A DNA stretch of 64,000 bases, taken from Photorhabdus akhurstii. Its GTDB lineage: Bacteria; Pseudomonadota; Gammaproteobacteria; Enterobacterales; Enterobacteriaceae. The stretch is taken from assembly GCF_018448925.1 (NCBI RefSeq), contig NZ_RCWE01000006.1, positions 62,001 through 126,000 on the forward strand, read 5' to 3'. Every line of letters starts with the position of its first letter. The stretch's first letter is position 1. The translations under genes were made by a program, and so were the position numbers. The notes beneath the pieces are model-generated. The model was given only the letters and a program-made list of their open reading frames with translations. It was not told where the DNA came from and ran no database searches. Shown piece by piece: positions 37,400-47,694 of the stretch.

Positions 37400-37952
37400 T
37401 GTGCCAATAATCGCTACACACTTCTGTAATGGTTCAACGTGTTATTGACTATATCACGGCAATTTTTTCCTCTTTGCGTGGGTCACAGAAATTCAGTATA
37501 GGAACCTCTCTGCACCAGACCCACGGTGAGAACCAAACAACCCTTTTCGTCATGTTCCTCAGATAGATAAAGCATGGTACGACCATGATAGTTATCAGCT
37601 CAATATTCCAATATCACATCCGACAGAAGATGGACAGAGTACAACAGGCTTTGACGATGTAAGTGGCAGAATGACCATGATGTATCGTTAGGAAAGCAGT
37701 AAGACATCAAGGACATAGTTTTTCTCCTGGGTTTTCTGAACAAGTTTTTGCGCTAAATCATCATTTATCACAGGACGTAGGTGCTATGATTAGTATAACT
37801 TAACCCTATTGAGGAATTTTTTCTCTTTGAAAATCGATTCATATAACTTAATCGGGGTTGCTTCCCTCAAGTGATCGACTATTTAGATCATAATAATTTA
37901 ATAAAGTTAGCATTAAGGTAACTCATTTTCATTGATATATATTGGTTACGCT
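37400..37952. other. Gap between trmL and the second methyltransferase gene, with possible decayed reverse gene
   Basis: The minus strand from about 37640 to 37450 gives protein-like words in two frames (YHGRTMLYLSEEHDEKG in one, NFCDPRKEEKIAVI in another), which suggests a frameshifted gene. I cannot name the family. From about 37880, bases such as TTAGATCATAATAATTTA resemble the leader of the other methyltransferase copy near 35955. Confidence 0.35.
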
Positions 37953-38651
37953 ATGAAAGCAAAAAGTTCAAAAGAATTTCTCCATGATGTCATAGAATGG
38001 GACATATATAACTGGAGTTATTCCTTAAAATATTGGCAAGATCATTCTGGATTAGACTTAAAATCAGCTAATATTCTAGAGTTAGGTAGTAGAGATGGTG
38101 GGCTATCATTATGGGCAGCATTAAATGGAGCAAATGTCTTATGTACTGATTTAGATGGCCCCACGCCAAAAGCACTGGAGAAACATGAACGTTATCATAT
38201 AGAAAAGAGTATTCAATATGATAAATTAAACGCATCGGATATCAAATATAAGAACCATTTCGATATTGTTATGTTTAAGTCAGTATTAGGTGCTGTCGGT
38301 TATAATTTCAATAAAATAGCACAAAAAGAAGCTATTAATCAGATCTTTCATTCATTAAAAGAAGGCGGTGAGCTTTGGTTTGCAGAAAATCTGGTTGCAT
38401 CACCATTACATAAATTTCTCAGGAAAAATTATGTTAACTGGGGAAATACCTGGGGCTATATTACCGCCAGGGAAATGACAGATTATCTATCAGCATTTTC
38501 AAATGTTGATTATACAACGTTAGGCTTCATTGCTACGTTTGGCAGGAATGAGTTTCAAAGAAGATTTTTAGGGGTGTTAGATAATAAAATTCTAAATAAA
38601 GTCGTTCCTAAACATTGGCACTATATTATAATAGGTGTAGCAAGGAAATAA
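37953..38651 (+). CDS. SAM-dependent class I methyltransferase, copy 2
   Basis: The 232-residue paralogue of the protein at 36016 has the same motifs (ILELGSRDGGLSLWAALNGA, VLCTDLDGP, LKEGGELWFAENLVASPLH). The ATG at 37953 gives MKAKSSKEFLHDVIEWD, which aligns with MKTENSRELLNDVIEWD in copy 1. A TTG seven codons earlier was not chosen. It stands just before the convergent cysE gene. The two copies on either side of trmL look like the same locus-end gene from two O-antigen alleles. The substrate is unknown. Confidence 0.75.
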   Translation: MKAKSSKEFLHDVIEWDIYNWSYSLKYWQDHSGLDLKSANILELGSRDGGLSLWAALNGANVLCTDLDGPTPKALEKHERYHIEKSIQYDKLNASDIKYKNHFDIVMFKSVLGAVGYNFNKIAQKEAINQIFHSLKEGGELWFAENLVASPLHKFLRKNYVNWGNTWGYITAREMTDYLSAFSNVDYTTLGFIATFGRNEFQRRFLGVLDNKILNKVVPKHWHYIIIGVARK

Positions 38652-38730
38652 TTTAAGCATACAAAATCATATTTCCACATTTAATATGTGAAAATATGAT
38701 AATGATTACTAATATCTATATTTCGAAAAG

Positions 38731-39567
38731 TCAAATTCCATCACCATACTCAAAGCCATTGTTGATACCATTAAAGTGTTGGTTCATATCCAATGATGGC
38801 TTTTCACTTTCAGGTTTACCGACGATACGGGCAGGCACCCCAGCGGCTGTTGTGTGTGGTGGAACAGAGCGCAATACAACCGAACCTGCGCCAATTTTCG
38901 CCCCTCGGCCAATTTCGATATTACCCAATATTTTCGAACCTGCGCCAATCATCACCCCTTCCCTAACTTTCGGATGACGATCACCCCCTGTTTTACCAGT
39001 ACCACCAAGAGTGACGGATTGCAGGATAGAAACGTCATTTTCCACTACTGCCGTTTCACCAATCACTATGCCTGTAGCATGGTCAAGCATAATGCCACAA
39101 CCAATCTTTGCCGCCGGGTGAATATCAACGCCAAAAGACATCGAGATTTGGTTTTGCAGATAAATAGCCAATGCCTTACGCCCTTCTCCCCAAATCCAGT
39201 GGGCAATGCGATAGGCTTGTAGAGCATGAAATCCCTTGAGGTACAGCAGAGGAGTTGAGTATTTATCTACAGCAGGATCACGTAGACGTACTGCTATGAT
39301 GTCGCGGGCAGCAGAGACAATCATCTTCTGATCTGAACGATAAGCCTCTTCTACAATCTCTCTAACAGCAATAGCCGGCATAATCGGCGTAGCCAGCTTA
39401 TTAGCCAGCATATAACTTAAGGCACTGCCCAGATTTTCATGCTTGAGTAATGTTGCATGAAAGAAACTGGCCAACATCGGTTCACATTCAGCCAGTGCTC
39501 TCGCTTCTGTTTTTATGTTCTTCCAAACTTCGTCCAATTCTTCTAGCGACATATTTTTTACTCTCAC
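38731..39567 (-). CDS. cysE: Serine O-acetyltransferase CysE
   Basis: The 278 residues are a little longer than E. coli CysE (273). A helical N-terminal domain is followed by a left-handed beta-helix (DIHPAAKIGCGIMLDHATGI, then GGTGKTGGDRHPK). The tail PARIVGKPESEKPSLDMNQH governs complex formation with cysteine synthase and feedback by cysteine. It makes O-acetylserine for cysteine synthesis. It is 29 bases after gpsA in the usual secB-gpsA-cysE operon. A scrap of its 3' end recurs at 36750. Confidence 0.97.
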   Translation of the reverse strand: MRVKNMSLEELDEVWKNIKTEARALAECEPMLASFFHATLLKHENLGSALSYMLANKLATPIMPAIAVREIVEEAYRSDQKMIVSAARDIIAVRLRDPAVDKYSTPLLYLKGFHALQAYRIAHWIWGEGRKALAIYLQNQISMSFGVDIHPAAKIGCGIMLDHATGIVIGETAVVENDVSILQSVTLGGTGKTGGDRHPKVREGVMIGAGSKILGNIEIGRGAKIGAGSVVLRSVPPHTTAAGVPARIVGKPESEKPSLDMNQHFNGINNGFEYGDGI

Positions 39568-39596
39568 ATTTAGAACCTATTTCATTAGATTTTTAT

Positions 39597-40619
39597 TTAA
39601 GAGCGCACATCATCGCTCTCATCCTTTCTGGCTCTTCCTAATAATGCCTGAGCAGCTTCTTTCACATTTTTATTGCAATAGAGTATCTGATAAATTTGTT
39701 CTGCAATCGGCATTTCGACATTGGCACGATTAGCCAACGCACGTACTTCTTTGGTATTGCGATAACCTTCAACAACCTGTCCAATCTGATCCTGGGCTTC
39801 TTCAACGCTAATTCCCTGCCCCAGCATCATGCCAAAGCGACGGTTGCGTGATTGGTTATCAGTACAAGTTAAGACCAAATCGCCCAATCCCGCCATGCCC
39901 ATAAAGGTAGAAGGATCAGCGCCAAGCGCTATACCAAGGCGACTCATTTCCGCCAATCCACGCGTAATCAAGGCAGTACGAGCATTAGCACCGAAACCCA
40001 TACCATCAGATATCCCCGCGCCAATGGCAATCACGTTTTTTACGGCACCACCAAGTTGAACGCCAATAAAATCAGTATTTTTATAAACCCGAAAACTTTT
40101 GCCACAGTGGAATAATTGTTGGAGTTCGTCGCTAAAAGCAGATTCCGTCGCGGAAATAGCAATCGCAGTGGGTAAACCAGCCGCTAATTCTTTAGCAAAT
40201 GTTGGGCCAGAAAGCACCGCTAGCGGTATTTCATTGCCCAATATCTCACGGGCCACATCTTGTAATAACCGACCGGTATCCGCTTCCAGACCTTTAGTTG
40301 CCCAGACGATACGTGAATCAGACCGTAGATGAGGTTTTACCTGCTTTAATACCTCACCAAACACATGGCTCGGTATCACAATAAGAATGTTACGGCTTGC
40401 TGTTAATGCTTTTATCAGGTCTGTTTCAAGCAATAAACTATCAGGAAAGGAAACATCCGGCAGAAATGCCTGATTACAACGCGCCTGTTGCAATGCCCGG
40501 ATATGTTCTGGGTTGTGCCCCCAAAGTACAACATTATGGCCATTACGAGCCAGCGTAATGGCTAATGAGGTGCCGTATGAACCGGCACCGATCACTGTCA
40601 TAGAAACAGTACTATTCAT
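39597..40619 (-). CDS. gpsA: Glycerol-3-phosphate dehydrogenase [NAD(P)+] GpsA
   Basis: The 340 residues carry the N-terminal [20 protein letters not shown] motif, [16 protein letters not shown] with the catalytic lysine and [20 protein letters not shown]. The enzyme reduces dihydroxyacetone phosphate to sn-glycerol 3-phosphate for phospholipid synthesis in the cytoplasm. Its start overlaps the secB stop by one base (TAATG), so translation is coupled. Length and motifs are normal. Confidence 0.97.
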   Translation of the reverse strand: MNSTVSMTVIGAGSYGTSLAITLARNGHNVVLWGHNPEHIRALQQARCNQAFLPDVSFPDSLLLETDLIKALTASRNILIVIPSHVFGEVLKQVKPHLRSDSRIVWATKGLEADTGRLLQDVAREILGNEIPLAVLSGPTFAKELAAGLPTAIAISATESAFSDELQQLFHCGKSFRVYKNTDFIGVQLGGAVKNVIAIGAGISDGMGFGANARTALITRGLAEMSRLGIALGADPSTFMGMAGLGDLVLTCTDNQSRNRRFGMMLGQGISVEEAQDQIGQVVEGYRNTKEVRALANRANVEMPIAEQIYQILYCNKNVKEAAQALLGRARKDESDDVRS

Positions 40620-41095
40620 TAAGCTTCCTGTTCAGTTTGTTCACCGCCCTGAGACTGTTCGGCCTGCTGTTGCAGGTAGTTCATGAACAGGGCATCAAAG
40701 TTTACTGGAGCCAGATTCAGTTGTGGGAAGGTACCACGACTAACCAAGTTAGTGATGCATTCACGAGCATATGGGAACAGGATATTCGGACAGTATGCAC
40801 CCAAGCAGTGAGCCAGCTGAGTTCCTTCGATACCTTCAATAGAAAAGATACCCCCTTGCTGTACTTCACACAGGAATGCCGTCTCTTCTCCCAAAGTCGC
40901 CGTTACAGTCACACGCAGAACAACTTCATAAACCCCTTGAGCCAACTCACTGGAAGCGGTATCCAGATCCAGTTTTACTTCCGGCTGCCATTCCTGCTGA
41001 AACACTTGCGGTGCGTTCGGTGCTTCAAAAGAGATATCTTTGGTGTAGATACGTTGGATCTGGAAAGCCATTTCTGTATTGCTTTGTTCTGACAT
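40619..41095 (-). CDS. secB: Protein-export chaperone SecB
   Basis: The 158 residues read like enterobacterial SecB, with [19 protein letters not shown] near the start and [20 protein letters not shown], then [19 protein letters not shown] in the core. The acidic, glutamine-rich tail binds SecA. SecB keeps outer-membrane and periplasmic precursors unfolded and delivers them to SecA. It heads the secB-gpsA-cysE operon. In E. coli grxC lies upstream of secB in the same operon; here only 69 bases separate it from yibN and grxC is absent. Confidence 0.97.
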   Translation of the reverse strand: MSEQSNTEMAFQIQRIYTKDISFEAPNAPQVFQQEWQPEVKLDLDTASSELAQGVYEVVLRVTVTATLGEETAFLCEVQQGGIFSIEGIEGTQLAHCLGAYCPNILFPYARECITNLVSRGTFPQLNLAPVNFDALFMNYLQQQAEQSQGGEQTEQEA

Positions 41096-41164
41096 AATAA
41101 TTGTTACCTTTAGATGTCCTTATTAAATTTTTTATGTGAATGTCTCCATTCACGCCCAAAATGA

Positions 41165-41602
41165 TTACTTTTTACCACGCGCCAATGGCAAGTTTTCGCC
41201 TGTCCAACCCGCCAAACCCTCTTTCAAGGAACATACGCGCTCAAAACCGGCCCGAATAAGATTCTCTGCCGGAGTACGAGATTCAATACCATTCGCAGAA
41301 ACAACAATTACAGGCTGCTTTTTATGTTTTTCCAACTCAGCAAAATTGTTGTCTTTAATTTCAGAGGGAGTCAGGTTTACTGAACCAATAATATGCCCTT
41401 TGCGGAAATCTTCACGGGAACGTAAATCCACGACGATGGCTTCTTCTTTGTTGATCAGATTAATAGCTTGAGCACGAGTTATCTCTTTGGTTTTAGAGAA
41501 GAAACCTCTCGATGTAGTCACAATAACGGCAACCAGCAGCGCAATCCAGATGAGGCTTAAGGTCATATGCTGGTTAATAAATTGCATGATTTCTTGCAGC
41601 AT
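41165..41602 (-). CDS. yibN: Membrane-anchored rhodanese-like protein YibN
   Basis: The 145 residues have an N-terminal membrane helix (about 13-30, [14 protein letters not shown]) and a rhodanese domain ([20 protein letters not shown]). The active-site position reads [11 protein letters not shown] true rhodanese has cysteine there, but this one has serine/alanine, so sulfur transfer is doubtful. It lies just upstream of secB as in other enterobacteria. Confidence 0.9.
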   Translation of the reverse strand: MLQEIMQFINQHMTLSLIWIALLVAVIVTTSRGFFSKTKEITRAQAINLINKEEAIVVDLRSREDFRKGHIIGSVNLTPSEIKDNNFAELEKHKKQPVIVVSANGIESRTPAENLIRAGFERVCSLKEGLAGWTGENLPLARGKK

Positions 41603-41958
41603 GGGGACAAAAACTCCCGTTGGTTAATAACAAATTTCTAAGGTTCCAGAGTATACCTTTGTGTTGCGTCAATTACAGCCAAATAGCATAAGCTCAATGC
41701 AAATTTTGCGGAGAGTTTCGAGAAAAAATAAAAATATCCTGAAAATGAAGCATTTTAAGTACCTTACCTGCATCTGCCCTGTCACACTGGATGCATACAG
41801 GAATTTCAGCAATAAATAGGCTAGTATGTTTATTACTATTCGATTTCGATGTTAAGACAGCATTATCTGAAAGTGTAAAAAATCAGCGTAGCATCTGGTA
41901 ACTCTTTGTTCATCATGAAATAATCTAGCGCATACAGTAGCAAGGTATATTTACAGAA
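41603..41958. other. Divergent promoter region between yibN and envC
   Basis: 356 bases hold both promoters of the divergent genes yibN and envC. No gene is visible. In E. coli gpmM (gpmI) precedes envC here and is missing. I cannot assign -35/-10 boxes with confidence. Confidence 0.5.
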
Positions 41959-43266
41959 ATGGCTGACAACAAGGAAATACATAGCCGTAATTATCGGCGC
42001 AATCAGAACTCACGGCGGAATAATATCTGTGCCTCGTTGTTCTATGCTTTCCTATTTGTTATTTTCAGCTTCAATACCTTTGCAAATCAAATTATCGCCA
42101 ATAAAAATCAGCTCAAAGATCTCCAACAAGACATCGCGGAGAAAGAGAAAAGTGTACAACAACAGCAGCAAAAACGTAGTTCTTTGCTAAATCAATTAAA
42201 AGATCAGGAAAATACCATTTCCACAATTGGTCAATCCCTACACAACACTCAAACTCAACTCAGTAAGCTGAATAAAGAGATTGCTGCTCTCGTCTCCAAC
42301 ATCAAAAAACTGGAAAAACAACAAAACGCGCAACGAGATATGCTGGCGCGCCAATTGGATGCTGCATTTCGTCAAGGGCAACATCAAGGGCTTGAACTCA
42401 TGTTCAGCGGAGAAGAGGGAAAGAGAGGTGAGCGCATACTCGCTTACTATAGCTACCTTAATCAAGCCCGTCAGGACACCATTGTTAAACTTGAACAAAC
42501 CACCGTTGATTTAACTGAACAAAAAAAACTTGAGCAACAGAAACAGGAAGAGCAAAAACAAGTTCTAACTGAACAACAACAGCAAAAGCAGCAAATGGAA
42601 GTAGCCCGTAATGCTCGGCAGAAAACCCTAACTGAGCTGGAATCTTCCTTAAAGCAAGACCAAAAAAATCTCGCTGAACTAAAACAAAATGAAACCCGTC
42701 TGCGAGATAAAATTGCTAAAGCAGAACGGGAAGCGAAAGCACGTGCTGAACGAGAAGCCAGAGAAGCTGCCCGTGTTCGTGCTCAGATTGCAGCGAAACA
42801 GAAGCAAGCGCAGCAAAAAGGTTCCAGCTATAAACCCACTGAAGATGAACGCGCATTGATGGCGCGTACAGGTGGCCTTGGCCGTCCGGCGGGTCAGGCA
42901 ATCTGGCCTGTCCACGGTAAAGTGATACATGAGTTTGGCGAAGCCTTACAAGGTGAATTGCGCTGGAAAGGCATGGTGATTTCTGCGCAAGAAGGTACTG
43001 AAGTTAAAGCAATATCCGATGGCCGGGTACTGCTGGCTGACTGGTTACAAGGCTATGGGCTGGTTGTCGTGATAGAGCACGGTAAAGGTGATATGAGTCT
43101 CTATGGCTATAATCAGAGCGCTCTGGTCAAGGTCGGCCAGCAAGTTCGGGCCGGACAACCTATTGCGTTGGTCGGTAACAGTGGCGGTCAGCAACAATCC
43201 GCACTCTATTTTGAAATCCGCCGCCAAGGAAGAGCGGTAAACCCACAACCGTGGCTTGGGAGATGA
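41959..43266 (+). CDS. envC: Murein hydrolase activator EnvC
   Basis: The 435 residues hold an export signal (about 24-42, ASLFYAFLFVIFSFNTFA), a long coiled coil (about 45-285, rich in Gln, Glu and Lys) and a LytM/M23 domain. In place of the zinc ligands of active M23 peptidases, the end reads ALYFEIRRQGRAVNPQPW, so the domain is degenerate. EnvC sits in the periplasm, is recruited by FtsEX, and activates the amidases AmiA and AmiB at division. The start gives a slightly longer N-terminus than E. coli. It overlaps yibQ. Confidence 0.95.
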   Translation: MADNKEIHSRNYRRNQNSRRNNICASLFYAFLFVIFSFNTFANQIIANKNQLKDLQQDIAEKEKSVQQQQQKRSSLLNQLKDQENTISTIGQSLHNTQTQLSKLNKEIAALVSNIKKLEKQQNAQRDMLARQLDAAFRQGQHQGLELMFSGEEGKRGERILAYYSYLNQARQDTIVKLEQTTVDLTEQKKLEQQKQEEQKQVLTEQQQQKQQMEVARNARQKTLTELESSLKQDQKNLAELKQNETRLRDKIAKAEREAKARAEREAREAARVRAQIAAKQKQAQQKGSSYKPTEDERALMARTGGLGRPAGQAIWPVHGKVIHEFGEALQGELRWKGMVISAQEGTEVKAISDGRVLLADWLQGYGLVVVIEHGKGDMSLYGYNQSALVKVGQQVRAGQPIALVGNSGGQQQSALYFEIRRQGRAVNPQPWLGR

Positions 43267-44180
43267 ATCAGTTGAGACAACACAGGTTCACAAAAATTGG
43301 TATTACCGCTCTGCTTCTCTTGAGCCTACAAGCCAGTGCAGCCCGTCTGGCAATTGTTATTGATGATTTTGGTTACCGTCCTCATAACGAAAACAAAATA
43401 TTGCAGATGCCTGTTGCGGTTTCTATCGCCATTCTGCCGGATTCACCGCATGGCAGGGAAATGGCTGAAAAAGCCTATAAACAAGGGCGGGAGATCTTAA
43501 TCCATCTGCCAATGGCGCCTTTAAGTAAACAACTGCTAGAACCGGATACTCTCCAGCCAACCATGAGCAGTGAAGAAATTGACCGCATCATCCAGCGTGC
43601 AATACAAAAAGTCCCTTATGCTGTAGGAATCAATAACCATATGGGTAGCGCTATGACTTCGAGCTTGCCGGGCATGCAGAAAGTGATGCGCTCATTGTCT
43701 CGTTATAATCTCTATTTTCTCGACAGCGTGACGATTGGCAATTCTCAGGCAACAAAGGCAGCGCAAGGCACGCCTGTTCGCGTTATCCGCCGTAATGTTT
43801 TCCTTGATGATGTGCAATCAGAAGCGGAAACTCGCCATCAGCTAAATCGGGCGATTTCCATTGCTCGTAAAAATGGTTCCGCTATTGCTATCGGTCATCC
43901 TCATTCAACAACCATTCGCGCATTACAACAGATGCTGCCAACGCTGCCAGCCGATATTGAGTTAGTCAGCCCAAGTAGGTTGTTAAGTGGTAAACCTGTT
44001 GGTGATAACCAACGTAAATGGGGCAAGCTGTGTGAAATAAAAGAGGCACCCGTCACGGTTACCAGCCAAGATTATCTGGCAGTTATTGGCGATACTCTGG
44101 TTGATAATCCTATTGTGAACACGGTGAGCCGATATATCCAGAAACTGACCGGAGATAAGTCTCAGGATAAAACAGAATAG
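43263..44180 (+). CDS. yibQ: Divergent polysaccharide deacetylase family protein YibQ
   Basis: The 305 residues begin with a signal peptide (ITALLLLSLQASA) followed by RLAIVIDDFGYRPHNE, and contain LIHLPMAPL, NNHMGSAMTS and AIAIGHPHSTTI. That is the YibQ/DUF610 set of the polysaccharide-deacetylase fold, with the family's Asp and His residues. The ATG at 43263 overlaps the envC stop (ATGA). A GTG twelve bases earlier is less likely. It is periplasmic; its enzymatic role is not established. Confidence 0.93.
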   Translation: MNQLRQHRFTKIGITALLLLSLQASAARLAIVIDDFGYRPHNENKILQMPVAVSIAILPDSPHGREMAEKAYKQGREILIHLPMAPLSKQLLEPDTLQPTMSSEEIDRIIQRAIQKVPYAVGINNHMGSAMTSSLPGMQKVMRSLSRYNLYFLDSVTIGNSQATKAAQGTPVRVIRRNVFLDDVQSEAETRHQLNRAISIARKNGSAIAIGHPHSTTIRALQQMLPTLPADIELVSPSRLLSGKPVGDNQRKWGKLCEIKEAPVTVTSQDYLAVIGDTLVDNPIVNTVSRYIQKLTGDKSQDKTE

Positions 44181-44222
44181 AAATTCATTTTAAGAAATAG
44201 CCAATTATCTTCTAATACTTCA

Positions 44223-44253
44223 AATAGGCGCTCAAGAACTAAAAGCGCCTATT
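44223..44253. terminator. Bidirectional terminator between yibQ and tdh
   Basis: A perfect ten-base stem AATAGGCGCT / AGCGCCTATT encloses an 11-base loop. It is flanked by A-rich bases on the left and T-rich on the right, and the two genes converge on it. Confidence 0.85.
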
Positions 44254-44280
44254 AATTTTAGTGATAACTGATTCGATCGG

Positions 44281-45306
44281 TTAATCCCAATTCAGAATAA
44301 CTTTACCAGACTGCCCTGAACGCATGATGTCAAAGCCTTTCTGGAAATCATCAATAGAGAACCGGTGAGTGATAATGGGCGTCAGATCCAAACCAGACTG
44401 AATCAATGTAGCCATTTTATACCAGGTCTCAAACATTTCACGGCCATAAATACCTTTGATAAACAAGCCCTTGAAAATTACCTGATTCCAATCAATTGCC
44501 ATATCTGATGGCGGAATGCCCAACAGTGCAACACGGCCGCCGTGATTCATGGTATTTAATAAGGTACGAAATGCTGCCGGAGCGCCGGACATTTCCAAAC
44601 CAACATCAAAACCTTCCGTCATGCCCAATTCCGCCATGACATCGGTCAGATTTTCCTGACTGACGTTCACCGCACGGGTGACACCCATTTTACGTGCCAG
44701 CTCAAGGCGATACTCGTTAACGTCTGTGATAACAACATGACGCGCGCCAACATGTTTACACACTGCCGCAGCCATAATACCAATTGGGCCTGCACCAGAA
44801 ACCAGCACATCTTCGCCAACCAGATCAAACGAAAGCGCGGTATGAACAGCATTGCCAAATGGGTCAAAAATAGAAGCCAGCTCATCAGAGATGTTATCTG
44901 GAATTTTGAACGCATTAAATGCAGGAATAACCAAGTATTGAGCAAAACAACCAGGGCGGTTTACCCCTACGCCAATGGTATTACGGCATAAGTGAGTACG
45001 GCCACCACGACAGTTACGACAGTAACCACAAGTGATATGTCCTTCGCCAGACACCCGGTCACCAATCTTAAAACCCTTTACTTCCTGACCAATAGCGACA
45101 ACTTCACCAACATATTCATGACCAACAACCATTGGTACAGGAATTGTTTTTTGTGACCAATCATCCCAGTTATAGATGTGCACATCCGTACCACAAATCG
45201 CTGTTTTACGGATTTTTATCATCACATCATTGTGCCCCAACTCCGGCTCGGGCACATCGGTCATCCAGATGCCTTCTTCTGGTTTTAACTTTGACAATGC
45301 TTTCAT
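44281..45306 (-). CDS. tdh: L-threonine 3-dehydrogenase Tdh
   Basis: The 341-residue zinc MDR enzyme has [15 protein letters not shown] (catalytic-zinc Cys), [12 protein letters not shown], the structural-zinc cysteines in [21 protein letters not shown] and [16 protein letters not shown]. It oxidises threonine to 2-amino-3-oxobutyrate, which Kbl cleaves to glycine and acetyl-CoA. It follows kbl by nine bases in one operon. Confidence 0.97.
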   Translation of the reverse strand: MKALSKLKPEEGIWMTDVPEPELGHNDVMIKIRKTAICGTDVHIYNWDDWSQKTIPVPMVVGHEYVGEVVAIGQEVKGFKIGDRVSGEGHITCGYCRNCRGGRTHLCRNTIGVGVNRPGCFAQYLVIPAFNAFKIPDNISDELASIFDPFGNAVHTALSFDLVGEDVLVSGAGPIGIMAAAVCKHVGARHVVITDVNEYRLELARKMGVTRAVNVSQENLTDVMAELGMTEGFDVGLEMSGAPAAFRTLLNTMNHGGRVALLGIPPSDMAIDWNQVIFKGLFIKGIYGREMFETWYKMATLIQSGLDLTPIITHRFSIDDFQKGFDIMRSGQSGKVILNWD

Positions 45307-45315
45307 AGAGATGCC

Positions 45316-46512
45316 TTATGCAATTACGCTCAATTGCTTACCAATTCGCGTGAACGCCGCAACTGCACGTTCAATTTGCTCTTCCGTATGCGCGGCTGAC
45401 ATTTGCGTGCGGATACGGGCCTGATTTTTAGGGACTACCGGATAGAAGAAACCGGTAACATAAATGCCTTCTTTCAATAATTCTGCGGCAAACTCCTGTG
45501 CCAATTTTGCATCGCCTAACATGACAGGAATAATAGCGTGGTCAGCCCCTGCTAACGTGAAACCTGCTGCGGTCATTTTTTCACGGAACAGATTAGCGTT
45601 CTTCCACAGACGATCACGCAATGCATCCCCCTCTTTCAGCATATCCAGCACCTTAATGGATGCCGCTACAATCGCCGGAGCCAGTGAGTTAGAGAACAGA
45701 TATGGGCGTGAACGTTGGCGCAGCCACTCAACAACTTCTTTACGTGCCGCGGTATAGCCACCGGAAGCACCACCTAATGCTTTACCTAAAGTGCCGGTAA
45801 TGATGTCAATACGATCCATAACGTCACAATATTCATGGGTACCACGGCCATGAGCACCAACAAAACCCACAGCATGGGAGTCATCCACCATGACCAGGGC
45901 ATCAAATTCATCAGCCAGATCACAGATAGATTTCAAATCAGCAATCACACCATCCATCGAGAACACACCATCGGTTGCAATCACAATATGACGTGCATTA
46001 TCTGCTTTGGCTTGTTTTAACTGTGCTCTCAGTTCCTGCATATCATTATTAGCATAGCGATAACGCTTCGCTTTACATAAACGGACACCATCAATAATAG
46101 AAGCGTGGTTCAACGCATCAGAGATAATGGCATCTTCCGGCCCAAACAACGTTTCAAATAAACCACCATTAGCATCAAAACAAGAAGAATAAAGAATGGC
46201 ATCTTCCATACCCAAAAATTCTGCCAGCTTTTTCTCCAGCTCTTTATGAGTATCCTGAGTTCCACAAATAAAACGAACAGAGGCCATACCAAAACCGTGG
46301 CTATCCATCCCAGCTTTAGCAGCGGCAATCAGCTCAGGGTGATTAGCCAAACCTAAATAGTTATTTGCACAGAAGTTAATAACGTGGCTGCCATCGGCTA
46401 CAGCAATGTCAGCATTTTGTGCAGAAGTGATGATACGTTCATTTTTGAACAACCCTTCCGAATGGGCTTGTTCTAATTGTTCATTAATTTGCTGATAAAA
46501 TGATGCTGACAT
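45316..46512 (-). CDS. kbl: 2-amino-3-ketobutyrate CoA ligase Kbl
   Basis: The 398-residue alpha-oxoamine synthase has [48 protein letters not shown] and the PLP lysine in [16 protein letters not shown]. Together with Tdh it degrades threonine to glycine and acetyl-CoA. It heads the kbl-tdh operon, divergent from hldD, with TCAGGAGAAAA as ribosome site. Confidence 0.97.
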   Translation of the reverse strand: MSASFYQQINEQLEQAHSEGLFKNERIITSAQNADIAVADGSHVINFCANNYLGLANHPELIAAAKAGMDSHGFGMASVRFICGTQDTHKELEKKLAEFLGMEDAILYSSCFDANGGLFETLFGPEDAIISDALNHASIIDGVRLCKAKRYRYANNDMQELRAQLKQAKADNARHIVIATDGVFSMDGVIADLKSICDLADEFDALVMVDDSHAVGFVGAHGRGTHEYCDVMDRIDIITGTLGKALGGASGGYTAARKEVVEWLRQRSRPYLFSNSLAPAIVAASIKVLDMLKEGDALRDRLWKNANLFREKMTAAGFTLAGADHAIIPVMLGDAKLAQEFAAELLKEGIYVTGFFYPVVPKNQARIRTQMSAAHTEEQIERAVAAFTRIGKQLSVIA

Positions 46513-46745
46513 TTATTTTCTCCTGATTTATAAATGAAGGGTCGTTAGATATTTTACTCATTGATCAGGCTACTGACGACACTATCAGGCAGATAATATT
46601 AACTTTGCTGTATCCGTCACGTCATGCGACCTGAATTACCATGATATTTCAGTATATTCCCCTGCTTAAGCTGCTGTCGTCATGGATGTTAGATGTTATT
46701 ATAGACGCAATTTGCTTCATTAACCCGATTGTAGAGGTGAGTCGG

Positions 46746-47684
46746 ATGATTATTGTCACTGGCGGTGCTGGATTTATTGGCAGCAATATTGTCAAAGCAC
46801 TAAATGACGAAGGATATAAAGATATTCTGATCGTAGATAATCTAAAAGATGGTACTAAGTTCACCAATCTGGTTGACTTGGATATTGCTGATTACATGGA
46901 CAAGGAAGAGTTTATTGCCAGTATTCTGGCCGGTGATGATTTCGGTGATATTGACGCTATTTTCCATGAAGGCGCTTGCTCATCCACAACCGAGTGGGAT
47001 GGCAAATATATGATGGATAATAACTATCAATATTCCAAAGAATTGCTGCACTATTGCCTTGAACGCGGCACTCCTTTCCTGTACGCCTCCTCAGCAGCAA
47101 CCTATGGCGGCCGCACTGATAATTTTATCGAAGAGCGTCAGTATGAGAAACCACTCAACGTTTATGGTTACTCTAAGTTTCTATTCGACCAATACGTCCG
47201 GGAGATCTTGCCTCAAGCTGATTCACAAATTTGTGGTTTCCGTTATTTCAATGTATATGGACCACGTGAAGGGCACAAAGGGAGTATGGCGAGTGTCGCC
47301 TTTCATTTGAATAATCAAATCAATCAGGGACAAAACCCAAAACTCTTCGCTGGCAGTGAAGGCTTTCAACGTGATTTTATCTATGTCGGTGATGCCGCGG
47401 CGGTTAATCTTTGGTTCTGGAAAAACGGCGTTTCCGGGATTTATAACTGTGGAACGGGTCGTGCTGAGTCTTTCCAGGCGGTTGCAGATGCGGTTGTTGA
47501 ATTCCATAAAGATAAATCACTGCCTGTTGAGCGTATTGATTTCCCTGAACATTTGAAAGGCCGTTATCAGCGTTTCACGCAAGCAGATCTGACTAAACTT
47601 CGGGCGGCGGGTTATGATAAGCCATTCAAAACCGTTGCCGAAGGAGTAACGGAATATATGCATTGGCTTAATCAGGATAAATAA
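46746..47684 (+). CDS. hldD: ADP-L-glycero-D-manno-heptose 6-epimerase HldD
   Basis: The 312-residue SDR enzyme (also rfaD/waaD) has [37 protein letters not shown] and [12 protein letters not shown] with catalytic Tyr and Lys. It makes the heptose donor for WaaC and WaaF encoded next. The ATG at 46746 gives the conserved [10 protein letters not shown] start; a longer frame from 46641 would add 35 unrelated residues before the NADP site, which would be abnormal. Confidence 0.96.
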   Translation: MIIVTGGAGFIGSNIVKALNDEGYKDILIVDNLKDGTKFTNLVDLDIADYMDKEEFIASILAGDDFGDIDAIFHEGACSSTTEWDGKYMMDNNYQYSKELLHYCLERGTPFLYASSAATYGGRTDNFIEERQYEKPLNVYGYSKFLFDQYVREILPQADSQICGFRYFNVYGPREGHKGSMASVAFHLNNQINQGQNPKLFAGSEGFQRDFIYVGDAAAVNLWFWKNGVSGIYNCGTGRAESFQAVADAVVEFHKDKSLPVERIDFPEHLKGRYQRFTQADLTKLRAAGYDKPFKTVAEGVTEYMHWLNQDK

Positions 47685-47694
47685 TCTACTCGCT

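Noticed and set aside
41136-41153. GTGAATG/CATTCAC hairpin between secB and yibN as a terminator
   Set aside because: Only seven pairs with a four-base loop, and no T-run in either direction.
46641-46745. Upstream extension of HldD by 35 residues
   Set aside because: It would put a hydrophobic unrelated stretch before the NADP-binding start, whereas ATG 46746 gives the usual N-terminus.
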